A stretch of 64,000 nucleotides of DNA from Alcaligenes ammonioxydans (GCF_019343455.1 NZ_CP049362.1:2108001-2172000); one strand, 5' to 3'; positions 18,068-27,571 are shown, counted from the stretch's first letter. Numbers and translations: made by a program. Notes: generated by a model from the sequence alone, not told the origin.

Positions 18068-18850
18068 ATGAAATTAACCACCTGGAACGTCAATTCTCTG
18101 AACGTTCGTCTTCCCCAAGTGCTGGACTGGCTGGCAGCCAACCCCGTTGATGTACTTTGTCTTCAGGAATTGAAACTGCCGGACGAACGTTTTCCTTTGG
18201 AGGCCTTTCAGGAAATGGGCTATCACGCGCATTGGGCTGGTCAGAAGACGTATAACGGCGTGGCCTTGATTTCCCGCGAGCCAGGCACGGACGTACAACG
18301 CAATCTGCCCAATTACGAGGACCCCCAGCAACGGCTGCTGGCTGCCACCTACCCCTCGCCGGATGGCCCGGTCCGTGTCGTCAGCGCCTATTGCCCGAAC
18401 GGGCAATCGCTGGACAGCGACAAATACAGCTACAAGCTGGAATGGTTCGCCGCCTTGCACGACTGGCTGGAAAAAGAATTGCAGCAGTACCCCCGACTGG
18501 CTATTTTGGGCGACTATAATATTGCCCCGGCCGACCAGGATGTCTACGATCCCGTGAAATGGGGGGTGGATGTGCTGGTCTCCCCGCCCGAGCGCGCGGC
18601 GTTCGAGCGCTTGCTGGCCCTGGGACTACATGATGCCTACCGTCTGTTTGAGCAAGAGGGTAGCCCGTTCACCTGGTGGGACTATCGCCGTTTTGCGTTT
18701 CGCCGTGATGCCGGGCTGCGTATTGACCATGCCCTGCTGTCTGATGAACTGAAGGCGCGCTGTCTGGCCTGCGAAATTGACCGTGAGCCACGCGCCAATG
18801 AGCAACCTTCGGATCACGCCCCCGTTACCGCCATCCTGTCTTTTAGCTGA
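18068..18850 (+). CDS. xthA: Exodeoxyribonuclease III
   Basis: Base-excision-repair enzyme: AP endonuclease and 3'-5' exonuclease of the EEP fold, 260 residues. The start MKLTTWNVNSLNVRLPQ is typical. Metal and catalytic residues are visible: Asn in WNVNS, Glu in LQELKLPDE (residue about 34), GDYNIAP (Asp/Asn near 150) and the final RIDHALL and SDHAPV (catalytic His). The ATG at 18068 is preferred over a TTG at 18056 because the family begins exactly here; there is no strong Shine-Dalgarno. A short unknown gene follows after 15 bases. Confidence 0.95.
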   Translation: MKLTTWNVNSLNVRLPQVLDWLAANPVDVLCLQELKLPDERFPLEAFQEMGYHAHWAGQKTYNGVALISREPGTDVQRNLPNYEDPQQRLLAATYPSPDGPVRVVSAYCPNGQSLDSDKYSYKLEWFAALHDWLEKELQQYPRLAILGDYNIAPADQDVYDPVKWGVDVLVSPPERAAFERLLALGLHDAYRLFEQEGSPFTWWDYRRFAFRRDAGLRIDHALLSDELKARCLACEIDREPRANEQPSDHAPVTAILSFS

Positions 18851-18865
18851 CACACTCACTTCATT

Positions 18866-19195
18866 ATGCAAATTCAAAGCCAAATCATCGAGCAGACCGA
18901 CTCGGCCTATGTGCTTGAGATCACCTTGGAAGAGGAACACAAGGTCTGGGCCTATCTGGCCGTCAGCGAACCTGATCTGGATGCGGTTGCCACCATTGTG
19001 CCTCCCGAACAATTCGAGGCCGGAGGCGATGTGCATGTCATGGCCATTGCTCAGGCAACGGACGCCCCGCAGGAAGTGGAAGCCGTGCTGTTTTCCATGA
19101 ACCCCAACGATACGGTCGTCTTTCTGTGCGCCGACACGGCCAGTGTGCAGGCTGTCCTGAATGAGTTTGGGCAGACCGACCCAGACAGCCATTAA
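18866..19195 (+). CDS. Hypothetical protein (109 aa)
   Basis: I do not recognise it. The product is strikingly acidic, with no Arg and only one Lys. It shows alternating beta-strand-like segments (VLEITLEEEHKVWAYLAV, TVVFLCADTASVQAVL), a possible small ferredoxin-like alpha/beta fold, and no signal or membrane segment. It lies 15 bases behind xthA and 38 before gmk on the same strand, so it is probably co-transcribed with one of them. Codon use matches its neighbours. Confidence 0.7.
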   Translation: MQIQSQIIEQTDSAYVLEITLEEEHKVWAYLAVSEPDLDAVATIVPPEQFEAGGDVHVMAIAQATDAPQEVEAVLFSMNPNDTVVFLCADTASVQAVLNEFGQTDPDSH

Positions 19196-19233
19196 TTTTT
19201 TTATAAAAACACCACTATTTGAGTCCGCTCTCC

Positions 19234-19878
19234 ATGTCCACGAGCTATCCTGGCACCGTTTTTATGGTTGTCGCCCCTAGCGGGGCCGGCAAATCCAGTC
19301 TGGTCAACGCCCTATTGACCAACGATTCCAACATCATGCTGTCCATCTCGGCCACCACGCGCGCGCCGCGTCCCGGAGAGAGTCACGGCGAGCACTATTT
19401 CTTCGTGGATAAACCACGTTTTGAGCAGATGTGTGCTGACAACGCCATGCTGGAATGGGCTAAAGTCCATGACAACTACTATGGCACCCCGCGCGAACCC
19501 ATTCAGAAAGCCTTGCAAGAAGGCCGTGATGTGTTGCTGGAAATCGATTGGCAAGGCGCTCGTCTGGCCCGAGCCCATTTTCCTGAGGCCGTAGGCATTT
19601 TCATCCTGCCGCCCTCCTTACCCACCTTGCAGGCGCGTTTACGCAAACGCGGCCAGGACAGCGAAGAGACGATCGCCCGTCGCCTGGAGGCGGCCGAGCA
19701 CGAAATCGCCCATGTTCACGACTGTCAATATGCTATTATCAATGAGGATTTTGATACGGCATTACAGCAGCTATTGAGTATTGTGCAGGCCAGTCGTTTG
19801 CGCACTGCCACTCAGTCAGTACGGCATCGCCAACTCTTTCAACAATTAGGCGCAAATGCCCTGCTGAACCAGGGCTGA
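19234..19878 (+). CDS. gmk: Guanylate kinase
   Basis: Phosphorylates GMP to GDP. P-loop APSGAGKSS is near residue 15; the GMP-binding region includes [11 protein letters not shown] and GEHYFFVD; the LLEIDWQGA and the lid region [13 protein letters not shown] are standard. The ATG at 19234 begins [15 protein letters not shown]; a TTG at 19219 is in frame but unneeded. 214 residues, normal length. It starts the classical gmk-rpoZ-spoT operon, tying GDP/GTP supply to the alarmone synthase two genes downstream. Confidence 0.96.
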   Translation: MSTSYPGTVFMVVAPSGAGKSSLVNALLTNDSNIMLSISATTRAPRPGESHGEHYFFVDKPRFEQMCADNAMLEWAKVHDNYYGTPREPIQKALQEGRDVLLEIDWQGARLARAHFPEAVGIFILPPSLPTLQARLRKRGQDSEETIARRLEAAEHEIAHVHDCQYAIINEDFDTALQQLLSIVQASRLRTATQSVRHRQLFQQLGANALLNQG

Positions 19879-19913
19879 TCTCCTTCTTATTTCTTTTTGA
19901 TAACAGGTCTACT

Positions 19914-20117
19914 ATGGCTCGCATCACTATCGAGGACTGCCTGGAGCAGGTCCCTAATCGTTTCAAGCTCACTTTGGCCGCAGCTTACCGTGCGCGTGAA
20001 CTGGCCCAAGGCCACGAACCACGCCTGGAGAGCAAGAACAAGCCTACGGTTACCGCCTTGCGAGAAATTGCCTCGGGCGCGACCGGTCTGGAAATGCTGC
20101 GTAAAGTTCCTACCTGA
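19914..20117 (+). CDS. rpoZ: RNA polymerase omega subunit
   Basis: 67-residue chaperone-like subunit that clamps beta-prime and takes part in ppGpp binding in proteobacteria. Begins [19 protein letters not shown] with the conserved [11 protein letters not shown] and the [12 protein letters not shown] segment. The betaproteobacterial form is short, as here. It lies between gmk and the RelA/SpoT gene, 21 bases before the latter. Confidence 0.96.
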   Translation: MARITIEDCLEQVPNRFKLTLAAAYRARELAQGHEPRLESKNKPTVTALREIASGATGLEMLRKVPT

Positions 20118-20138
20118 TCGACACGGGCGGAGCACAGT

Positions 20139-22418
20139 ATGGCATTTTCTGGTTTACGGGGCGCATCGTCTGGGCTGTTGGCCGTCCTTAAAAAAGGTTC
20201 ACGGCTAGGGCGGCGCAAGCCTAAAGAGAAGACGCCCGCGGCCCAGGCATCGGCCGTGCCAGACAGCGCCAACCCGCCGATTGCCTCGCTGGCTCCCCTT
20301 ACCAAGATCATCTCGCAGTACCTGGACCCCAAAGATGTGGAACGGGTACGCGAAGCCTACCGCTTCTCCGACCAGGCGCATCTGGGGCAGTTTCGCGCCA
20401 GTGGTGAACCCTATATCTCGCACCCGATTGCGGTTACGGAAATCTGTGCCGGCTGGAAGCTGGATACCGATGCCCTGATGTCAGCCCTGCTGCACGACGT
20501 GATCGAAGATCAGGATGTCACCAAGCAGGAACTGGCCGAGAAGTTTGGTACAGATGTAGCCGAGATCGTGGATGGCCTGTCCAAACTGGAACGGCTGGAG
20601 TTTGCCACCAAAACGCAACAGCAAGCTGACAGCTTTCGCAAGATGCTGCTGGCCATGTCGCGCGATGTACGCGTCATCCTGATCAAGCTGGCTGACCGCT
20701 TGCACAATATGCGTACGCTGGACGCGGTCAAGCCCGAAAAGCGCCGCCGTGTGGCCCAGGAAACCCTGGACATTTATGCTCCGATTGCACATCGTCTGGG
20801 CTTGAATGCCCTGTTTCGCGAGCTGCAAGACCGCTGCTTCAAGGCCATCTATCCCAACCGTTATAAAGTGCTGCACAAGGCCTTGCTGGCTGCGCGTGGC
20901 AACCGCCGAGAAGTCTTGAGCAAGATCACCGAAGCCGTCAAGATTGCCTTGCCGGCTGCCGGGATTGATGCCGAAATTTCCGGCCGCGAAAAGTCGCTCT
21001 ACAGCATTTTCTGCAAGATGGTCGAGCAGAAGAAATCCTTTTCGGATGTGCTGGACATTTACGGCTTTCGCGTCATTGTGCATACCTTGCCCGAGTGCTA
21101 CCTGTCTTTGGGCACCCTGCACCAGCTCTATCGCCCCGTGCCAGGGAAATTCAAGGACTACATTGCCATCCCTAAAGTAAATGGCTATCAGTCCCTGCAC
21201 ACAACCTTGATTGGCCCCTACGGCACCCCCGTCGAGTTCCAGTTCCGCACGCGTGAAATGGACCATGTGGCCGAGGAAGGTGTCGCCTCTCACTGGCTGT
21301 ACAAAGAAGATGACGTCACCCTGAACGATCTGCAAAAGCGCACACACCGCTGGCTGCAGTCCTTGCTGGATATTCAAAGCCAGACGGGTGACTCCACGGA
21401 GTTTCTGGAACACGTCAAGGTTGACCTGTTTCCCGATGCCGTTTACGTTCACACGCCTAAAGGCAAGATTATTTCTCTGCCACGCGGCGCGACGCCAGTC
21501 GACTTTGCCTACAGCATCCATACGGATATTGGCAATCACGCCGTGGCGTGCAAGATCAATGGCGAGTTCGCCCCCTTGCGCACTGAGCTGAAAAGCGGTG
21601 ACTCGGTGGAGATCATTACCTCCCCGGCTGCCCGACCCAGTGCCCAATGGTTGAACTACGTCCGTTCGGGCCGCGCCCGTTCGGAGATTCGCCACTACCT
21701 GCGCACCGTCAAATACGAGGAATCCGTCGCCTTTGGCCGTCGCCTGCTCGATCAGGCCTTCGACCAGCTAGGTTTGCCTCACGCCACAGACGACGATCCC
21801 AACTGGGACAAACTGGCCAAGGGATCGGGCGCCGCATCCCGTGAAGAAATTCTGGCCGATATCGGTTTGGGCAAACGTCTGGCCGCCGTGGTAGCCCGGC
21901 GCTTTGCCCCGGAAAACCCTTTGCTGGAAACAACAGCTGCTGAATTTGACGAAATCAGCGCCAACACCTCGGCCCCTATTCTGATTCATGGCAACGAAGG
22001 TCAAGCCGTGCAACTGGCCCCCTGCTGTGGGCCTTTGCCTGGTGACGCCATTATTGGGGGGATTCGCCTGGGCCATGGCCTGGTAGTGCACATGGCGGAA
22101 TGCGCGGTGGCACAGCGCGCCCAGGCCAAGGAGCCGGAGCGTTGGGTGCCGGTGATGTGGGACAGTAATACCGCCCGCCATCTGTCCACCCGACTGGATG
22201 TCACCACCATTAATGAACGGGGCGTTCTGGGGCGTCTGGCGGCTGAAATTACCGATGCCGACTCCAACATCTTGCACATCTCCATGCCCGACGAGTCGGC
22301 AGCCACTTCCGTACTGCATCTGACCGTTCAGGTGGACAGTCGTACTCATCTGGCCCGCGTTATCCGGGCGATTCGACACGTTCCTCAGGTTCAAAAGATT
22401 GTGCGTGTCAAAGGCTAA
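20139..22418 (+). CDS. spoT: Bifunctional (p)ppGpp synthetase/hydrolase, RelA/SpoT family
   Basis: Long RSH protein of 759 residues. The HD hydrolase domain is intact (ISHPIAV near 90, HDVIED near 120), so it can degrade the alarmone. The synthetase region includes RVIVHT and YIAIPKVNGYQSLHTT (about residues 345-353). TGS domain near 435-495 (TPKGKIISLPRGATPVDFAY) and a C-terminal ACT domain (TTINERGVLGRLAAEI). A GGAG precedes the ATG. Last gene of gmk-rpoZ-spoT, followed by a strong terminator. Betaproteobacteria usually carry a separate relA elsewhere. Confidence 0.96.
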   Translation: MAFSGLRGASSGLLAVLKKGSRLGRRKPKEKTPAAQASAVPDSANPPIASLAPLTKIISQYLDPKDVERVREAYRFSDQAHLGQFRASGEPYISHPIAVTEICAGWKLDTDALMSALLHDVIEDQDVTKQELAEKFGTDVAEIVDGLSKLERLEFATKTQQQADSFRKMLLAMSRDVRVILIKLADRLHNMRTLDAVKPEKRRRVAQETLDIYAPIAHRLGLNALFRELQDRCFKAIYPNRYKVLHKALLAARGNRREVLSKITEAVKIALPAAGIDAEISGREKSLYSIFCKMVEQKKSFSDVLDIYGFRVIVHTLPECYLSLGTLHQLYRPVPGKFKDYIAIPKVNGYQSLHTTLIGPYGTPVEFQFRTREMDHVAEEGVASHWLYKEDDVTLNDLQKRTHRWLQSLLDIQSQTGDSTEFLEHVKVDLFPDAVYVHTPKGKIISLPRGATPVDFAYSIHTDIGNHAVACKINGEFAPLRTELKSGDSVEIITSPAARPSAQWLNYVRSGRARSEIRHYLRTVKYEESVAFGRRLLDQAFDQLGLPHATDDDPNWDKLAKGSGAASREEILADIGLGKRLAAVVARRFAPENPLLETTAAEFDEISANTSAPILIHGNEGQAVQLAPCCGPLPGDAIIGGIRLGHGLVVHMAECAVAQRAQAKEPERWVPVMWDSNTARHLSTRLDVTTINERGVLGRLAAEITDADSNILHISMPDESAATSVLHLTVQVDSRTHLARVIRAIRHVPQVQKIVRVKG

Positions 22419-22452
22419 GCCCATCCGCCCAAGCAAGGTCTGCCCTTAAAAC

Positions 22453-22484
22453 AAAAAAGCCTACTGACAACAGTAGGCTTTTTG
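22453..22484. terminator. Terminator after spoT (and azlD on the other strand)
   Basis: AAGCCTACTG-ACAA-CAGTAGGCTT with A-run before and T-run after, so it works on both strands. Confidence 0.85.
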
Positions 22485-22554
22485 TTGGCTTGCCGCCTCA
22501 GTCAGCGCGTAGATATCGGCCTATCGTGAAAAAGACAAGCACGGGCCACAGCAT

Positions 22555-22905
22555 TCAGACCCCGACATAGGCCGTACACAAGCCATAGGCCACCACGCCC
22601 AGCAATGTTGATCCCGCAATCCCCCCTGGCCAGCGACGGCCCAGCAGGACGCCGGCCAGGCCGGCCAGCAAAGGCGGCAAATCCAGGGCCAACTGATCGG
22701 GACGCAGCAAGGATATCAAGGACACGACCAATAAGGACACCACGCCCGCAGGACCAATCGCACCGAACAAACGGGGCCAGATCGAAATACGACTGGGATC
22801 AGCTTTGTGCTGACGTCCTCCAAGGCGCAAAGGTAGATAGCGAATCAAAAATGTGCCCAGTCCAGCCAGCACAACCATGAGCAGGAAACTCCAGTCCATC
22901 TCCAC
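22555..22905 (-). CDS. azlD: AzlD-family branched-chain amino acid export subunit
   Basis: Small integral membrane protein (116 residues, three to four hydrophobic segments) that partners AzlC in exporting branched-chain amino acids. The TFLIRYLPLRLGG text near residue 18 is the family marker. The start is GTG at 22905 with a GGGGG before it; an ATG six bases further in is possible. It lies three bases after the azlC stop. Confidence 0.88.
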   Translation of the reverse strand: MEMDWSFLLMVVLAGLGTFLIRYLPLRLGGRQHKADPSRISIWPRLFGAIGPAGVVSLLVVSLISLLRPDQLALDLPPLLAGLAGVLLGRRWPGGIAGSTLLGVVAYGLCTAYVGV

Positions 22906-22908
22906 CCC

Positions 22909-23592
22909 CTACGCGCGGCGCAAAGCCATCAAACCCCCGGCCAGCATGCCCACAATAATGGCCAAGTACGAGGGCAGCAAAGTCATGGCAAGCAAGGCTC
23001 CCAACGCCGCAGCCAGCAGCACGGCCATGGGTGCCGAGCGGCGGATTTCCAGCAGCAAGGCAAAAAACAGCGCTGGCAGAACAAAGCCCAAGGTTTTTTC
23101 CAAAACCGGTGACTGCCCCAACAAGTCGCTGGCAAAATACGCGCCTACCGCCGTACCCAGCACCCAGGACAGATACGATCCCAGTTGCAAACCGCAATAC
23201 CAGGACTCCTGTTCCAGGGGTGGTTGACGCGCTATGCCGGCCGCAGAGGCCGCAAACACCTCATCGGTCAGGCCAGGAGCCAAAAACAGGCTGGAGACCG
23301 TCCTGGGACCGGTAAAAAAACCCATCAGGCTGGGGCCATAAAACACATGACGCAGGTTCATTACCAGCACAATCCCCAAAATACTGGGATAGGCGGCACC
23401 AGCAAGCAGCAGGCTGATCAATATAAACTGGCTGGCGCCGGCGTACACGACCAGAGACACCAACACCGCCAACCACGGCGACAGACCCGCATGCACGGCA
23501 GCCAAACCAAACGAAATGGCGACGGGCACATAGCCCAGAGCAATGGAGGCGCTGTCGCGCAAACCACGTCGATACGCCGAACCGATCATCAT
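22909..23592 (-). CDS. azlC: AzlC-family branched-chain amino acid exporter
   Basis: Main membrane subunit of an AzlCD/YgaZH-type exporter, 227 residues with about six to seven hydrophobic segments. Family features: GYVPVAISFGLAA near residue 20, YAGASQFI near 50 and NLRHVFYG near 80. The two consecutive ATGs at 23592 and 23589 are both possible starts. It forms a two-gene operon with azlD. Confidence 0.9.
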   Translation of the reverse strand: MMIGSAYRRGLRDSASIALGYVPVAISFGLAAVHAGLSPWLAVLVSLVVYAGASQFILISLLLAGAAYPSILGIVLVMNLRHVFYGPSLMGFFTGPRTVSSLFLAPGLTDEVFAASAAGIARQPPLEQESWYCGLQLGSYLSWVLGTAVGAYFASDLLGQSPVLEKTLGFVLPALFFALLLEIRRSAPMAVLLAAALGALLAMTLLPSYLAIIVGMLAGGLMALRRA

Positions 23593-23613
23593 GAAAAACC
23601 TTGTTGCGCCTGT

Positions 23614-24486
23614 CTAGGCCTGAAAAGCACCAATAAAGATCGCTGGATCTACCCGAGCATTGTTCAGACTGACATTCCAGTGCAAGTGAGGGCCCGTTGC
23701 ACGGCCCGTCGCACCCGAACGTGCCACCACATCACCCCTGCTGACGCGGTCGCCCACTCGTACATCAAAGGTCGACAAGTGGCAGAACATGGTGATCAGG
23801 CCCTGACCATGATCCACAAATACAGTTTTGCCGTTGAAGAAGTAATCCGCCACGATGGTCACGATTCCGTCTGCCGGCACCTTGACCGCCGTGCCGGTCG
23901 GCGCTGCGAAGTCCAGGCCGGAATGGGGGTTGCGCTCTTCACCGTTGAAGAAACGGCGTAGACCGAAAGGACTGGTCAGACGCCCCGGCACTGGTTTTTC
24001 AAAAACCACATTGCTGGGTCCCTCTTCGCGGAAACTGGCATAAGCCTGCATCTGCTCTTCGTACTCACGCTCGAAACGGGCCTGCTGTTGCGGGTCCGGA
24101 TTCACATGGGACTTGTTCTTAAGGGTGATACGCTGCTCACGATACCGTTTGCTGCCCACCCGGAACCCCACCGCAGGCTGGCCTTGCACCACGAGGCTGT
24201 GTTGACCAGGCCGTGTTTTCAGGTCCAGGCCCACAATGGCTTTCCAATGCCGGTCAGCATCCTGAATCACCAGGACACGCTGGCCGTTAAAGTTCGCTAC
24301 CGGCATCGTGGCGGCCGTTCCCAAGTCCAGCACGGCCACTCCGCCCGGCACTGGGTGGTGCAGCGTACGTTCGATGAATGTGCCCGCAGGCGGCGCCGCG
24401 TGGGCCCACCACGGAGCGGTCAAGCCCCAAACAGTTGCGGCGCCTATAAGGCGCCGCCGTACCATCGAAATATCCGTGTGAGTCAT
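23614..24486 (-). CDS. Secreted M23-family metallopeptidase
   Basis: Exported Zn-dependent endopeptidase expected to cleave peptidoglycan cross-bridges. It has a signal peptide with a basic RRR before the hydrophobic core, ending near AHAA, an N-terminal beta-rich domain, then the LytM domain near residues 170-285: TSPFGLRR, zinc ligands in HSGLDFAA, catalytic HLS and the HLHWNVSLN end motif. All catalytic His/Asp residues are present, unlike NlpD elsewhere in this window. The ATG at 24486 has AAGAG seven bases upstream; the ATG at 24492 is too close to it. Sits between ppiD and azlC. Confidence 0.88.
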   Translation of the reverse strand: MTHTDISMVRRRLIGAATVWGLTAPWWAHAAPPAGTFIERTLHHPVPGGVAVLDLGTAATMPVANFNGQRVLVIQDADRHWKAIVGLDLKTRPGQHSLVVQGQPAVGFRVGSKRYREQRITLKNKSHVNPDPQQQARFEREYEEQMQAYASFREEGPSNVVFEKPVPGRLTSPFGLRRFFNGEERNPHSGLDFAAPTGTAVKVPADGIVTIVADYFFNGKTVFVDHGQGLITMFCHLSTFDVRVGDRVSRGDVVARSGATGRATGPHLHWNVSLNNARVDPAIFIGAFQA

Positions 24487-24507
24487 GCTCATACTCTTTG
24501 AAAATGC

Positions 24508-24531
24508 CCCTGGAGCCCACGGGCTCCAGGG
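24508..24531 (-). terminator. Strong hairpin downstream of ppiD
   Basis: CCCTGGAGCCC and GGGCTCCAGGG form a perfect 11-bp inverted repeat with a two-base centre. On the minus strand it is followed by GCATTTTC, so it is a plausible terminator. Confidence 0.5.
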
Positions 24532-24554
24532 TTTGTCGTGTGATGCGCGTCGCC

Positions 24555-26513
24555 TTATTCGTTATCGCCGCTAGCGCTCAACTCTTTTTCCGCCTCGGGC
24601 AGAAGCTGAACCTTTTCCTCAACACGCATGGCCTGCAACACAGCCTGCGTCTCGGTACGAGCCATGGCTTGTGTCAGTTGTGCAGTCAGCATGTCCAGGC
24701 CAGGATTGCCCGCCTTGCCTGGCTGATGGCTCAAAATCTGCACCACCGTGTAGCCCTGGGGCTGACGATCACCCACATAGGCGGGCAGCTTGTCCACCGG
24801 ATTGGCCAGCACCTTGTTCAACAAGGCCTCATCCATCTCCGGGAACTCGGCACGGCTCACGGCAAACTGGGCCGAGAAGTTCTCAGGCTCTGCCCCCGCC
24901 TGCAGCTCTTTCAAGTAGTCCTCACCGGCCTGAACGGCCAATGCAGCAGCTTTTTCACGACGCAGGTTTTCTTCGGCAATACCGCGCACCTTATCCAGTG
25001 CCGGCACATGCGCTTGCTTCACATCCACAACGCGCAGCGCGATCAACGTGTCTGGCGAGACTTCCACGACACCCGCATTCTTGCGCGAGGCCATGGCTTC
25101 AGCGTTGAACAAGGCCTGCCGCACGCGACTGTCATCGAGCACGGCCGCATCGGGACTGTCGGCCGCAGCCAATTCACCGTCAACCTGGGAAGCCGGAATC
25201 AAACCCTGACGGCTGACGCCTTGGGCCTGTTTCAGGGTCAGCCCCAGTGCATTGGCGGCCGCTTCCAGATTGTCTTCATTTTCGTATACCAGATTGGTCA
25301 GCTTGCTGGCCATATCGGCAAAGCGCTCCGAGGCCAGCTGTTTGCGCACTTCATCCTGCACCTTGCTACGGGCTTGCTCAAAGGACTCACCTTGTTCTGG
25401 CTGAACCTCATTGCTCTTGAAGATATGAAAACCATTAGGCCCTTCGATCACGCCCGACACATCGCCTTTTTTCAAGGCGAACACGGCGTTCTCCAGCACG
25501 CTGGGCCAGGAACCTTTGCTGATCCACCCCAGTTCCCCGCCTTCACGGGCGCTACCCTCGTCCTGGGAATGGGCGCGGGCCAAATCGGCAAAACTCTCTT
25601 TATCGGCCTGTGCCTTTTCAGCCAGCTCGCGCGCCTTGGTCTGGGCCGCTTCGCGTTCGCTGTCAGAGGCGCCAGCCGGCAAGGTCACCAGAATATGACT
25701 GATATTGACCCGACCGGCCTGCACATAACGCGCCTTGTTTTGCTCGTAGTATTGCTTGAGCTGCTCATCGGTCGGGGTGGGCAAATCCTTGGAGGCCGCC
25801 GCTTCATTGAGCAGCAGATATTCCACCTTGACTTGCTCGGGCAGTTCCAACGATTGCTTGTTCGCGTCATACCAGGCTTGCAAGTCGGCATCACTGATCT
25901 GCACCTTGGATTCAAAGTCACGAGTCAGGAAGCTGCGAACACGCACGCCACGCTCTTCCGTCAGCGCGATCTCCAGCTTGTTCATCACGCTGGGCAGCAT
26001 GGAGGCGCTGGCTGCCACTGGGCCGAGAACACGTTGCAGGGCCAACTGGCCACGCTGGCTTTGTTCGAAATCGCGGGTATTGATACCGGCCGAGGCCAAT
26101 ACCTGGCTATACAGAGCCGGCGAAAAGACGCCATTTTCCTGAAACTCCGGCATGGAGGCAATGTAATCGCGCAGCGCAATGTCAGACACGTTGAAGCGGT
26201 CAGCAGTAGCCACTTCAATTTGTACTCGCTGATCGATCAAAGACTCCAGCAAAGCACGACGGCTCTCTATGCTGTCGGCCTGGGCCAGATCAAAACCGGA
26301 AGGATTGTTGCGCTGCATATCATCGAGCTGCATGCGGCGCGCACGATCAAATTCCTGGCTGGTAATAGCGCTATCGCCAACTTTGACAATATCGCTATCG
26401 CCAGAAACATAGCTGGAGTAGCCGCTGACGCCAATCAGTACAAAAGACGGCAGAATCAGCACTAACAACACCAGCTGCATGACGCGTTGGTTCTTACGGA
26501 TAATCTCGAACAT
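24555..26513 (-). CDS. ppiD: Peptidyl-prolyl isomerase PpiD (membrane-anchored periplasmic chaperone)
   Basis: 652 residues. One N-terminal transmembrane anchor (residues 12-34, LVLLVLILPSFVLIGV), SurA-like N domain, then a parvulin domain near 265-360 with NISHILVTLP, GGELGWI and VSGVIEGPNGFHIFK. It assists outer-membrane protein folding near the SecYEG exit. The start MFEIIRKNQRVMQ is typical. In many proteobacteria ppiD follows hup and lon, but here the upstream gene is ugpQ on the opposite strand. Confidence 0.93.
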   Translation of the reverse strand: MFEIIRKNQRVMQLVLLVLILPSFVLIGVSGYSSYVSGDSDIVKVGDSAITSQEFDRARRMQLDDMQRNNPSGFDLAQADSIESRRALLESLIDQRVQIEVATADRFNVSDIALRDYIASMPEFQENGVFSPALYSQVLASAGINTRDFEQSQRGQLALQRVLGPVAASASMLPSVMNKLEIALTEERGVRVRSFLTRDFESKVQISDADLQAWYDANKQSLELPEQVKVEYLLLNEAAASKDLPTPTDEQLKQYYEQNKARYVQAGRVNISHILVTLPAGASDSEREAAQTKARELAEKAQADKESFADLARAHSQDEGSAREGGELGWISKGSWPSVLENAVFALKKGDVSGVIEGPNGFHIFKSNEVQPEQGESFEQARSKVQDEVRKQLASERFADMASKLTNLVYENEDNLEAAANALGLTLKQAQGVSRQGLIPASQVDGELAAADSPDAAVLDDSRVRQALFNAEAMASRKNAGVVEVSPDTLIALRVVDVKQAHVPALDKVRGIAEENLRREKAAALAVQAGEDYLKELQAGAEPENFSAQFAVSRAEFPEMDEALLNKVLANPVDKLPAYVGDRQPQGYTVVQILSHQPGKAGNPGLDMLTAQLTQAMARTETQAVLQAMRVEEKVQLLPEAEKELSASGDNE

Positions 26514-26719
26514 TAATCATCACCTACTTTCGCTTGCAGCAAGGTGCTGCGGGCGGCGCATCAGACCGGAGAGAGAGCCCGGCTCGGCCTGAAAATATAC
26601 CGTGTTTGAATCAAGTGTGTTTGGCTTAAACTGTGGCTTCACGAAGTGCCCAACAGCGCTCAAAATAGGGCGTTATGAGTACTTGATGTGGCCTAGGATC
26701 GGATTGTAAATCCAAAACC

Positions 26720-26748
26720 TTAACCGTACAGTGTACAGCCCCGGTTAA
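26720..26748. promoter_or_regulatory. Nested palindrome upstream of ugpQ
   Basis: TTAACCG (26720-26726) and CGGTTAA (26742-26748) flank an inner GTACA-G-TGTAC palindrome (26726-26736). It overlaps a TTAAAAT -10-like element and lies 42 bases before the ugpQ start. Candidate operator or hairpin. Confidence 0.35.
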
Positions 26749-26790
26749 AATAGTACATTGGCTTTTTATCACGCCGCTTGCGAGTCCGCC

Positions 26791-27546
26791 ATGCCTTCAA
26801 TGAATCATCACTGGCCCTACCCCGCTTTGATCGCCCACCGTGGTGCAGGCAAGATTGCGCCGGAAAATACCCTGGCCGCCATTCGGGTCGGTACACAGAA
26901 CGGTTTTCGCATGATGGAGTACGACGTCAAACTGAGCCGTGATGGGGTTCCCGTGCTGCTGCACGACGACACGCTGGAGCGCACGTCCAATGGACAAGGC
27001 TTGGCCTCCCGACTGACACTGGCCGAACTGTCCGCCCTGGACTTTGGCGCCTGGCATTCCTCGGCCTATGCTGGAGAGCCCATACCCACTCTAGGTTCGA
27101 TTGCCGCCTTTACCCTGGCCAATCAGGTTCACAGCAATATCGAAATCAAGCCCACCACGGGACACGAGGCGGAAACCGGACGTCAGGTCGCCCTGGCTGC
27201 CCTGGCTTTATGGGCTCAGGCCAGCCTGCCTCCGCTGCTGTCCTCTTTTTCCGAAGTCGCTCTGGAGGCGGCGCAGCAAGCCGCACCTACCTTGCCCCGA
27301 GCCCTACTGATTGAAGAGGAAGCTCCTGTTGATTGGCCGGAGCGTCTGGAGCGTCTGGGCTGTATGGGGCTGAATCTGAACGACCGCTTTGTCAGCCAGG
27401 CCCTGGTGCAGGCGGTCCGTAGCAAAGGCTATACCGTCGCCGTCTGGACCGTGAACGACGCCGAGCGAGTGCGCGAACTGCTGGACTGGGGATGCAATGC
27501 CATCTTCACCGATAAGGTCACCACGATCCGCCCCGACACGCTTTAA
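26791..27546 (+). CDS. ugpQ: Glycerophosphodiester phosphodiesterase
   Basis: Hydrolyses deacylated phospholipids to sn-glycerol 3-phosphate and an alcohol. 251 residues, GDPD TIM barrel: the catalytic HRG (AHRGAGKIAPENT, about residues 16-28), metal-binding EYD (MMEYDVKLSRDG) and the second catalytic His in LLHDDTLERT; the C-terminal VAVWTVND is standard. No signal peptide, hence cytosolic like UgpQ. The ATG at 26791 is preferred; ATG 26800 and TTG 26758 are alternatives without clear ribosome sites. rlmJ follows after 25 bases. Confidence 0.9.
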   Translation: MPSMNHHWPYPALIAHRGAGKIAPENTLAAIRVGTQNGFRMMEYDVKLSRDGVPVLLHDDTLERTSNGQGLASRLTLAELSALDFGAWHSSAYAGEPIPTLGSIAAFTLANQVHSNIEIKPTTGHEAETGRQVALAALALWAQASLPPLLSSFSEVALEAAQQAAPTLPRALLIEEEAPVDWPERLERLGCMGLNLNDRFVSQALVQAVRSKGYTVAVWTVNDAERVRELLDWGCNAIFTDKVTTIRPDTL

Positions 27547-27571
27547 CTCAACCGCAACACCAGGATTTCTT

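Noticed and set aside
20481..21695. Open frame of about 400 codons on the minus strand inside spoT
   Set aside because: Antisense shadow of a conserved gene, without family signatures.
26690..26720. Possible tRNA fragment near GGATCGGATTGTAAATCC
   Set aside because: Only one stem-loop can be drawn; no acceptor or T arm with the expected TTC loop.
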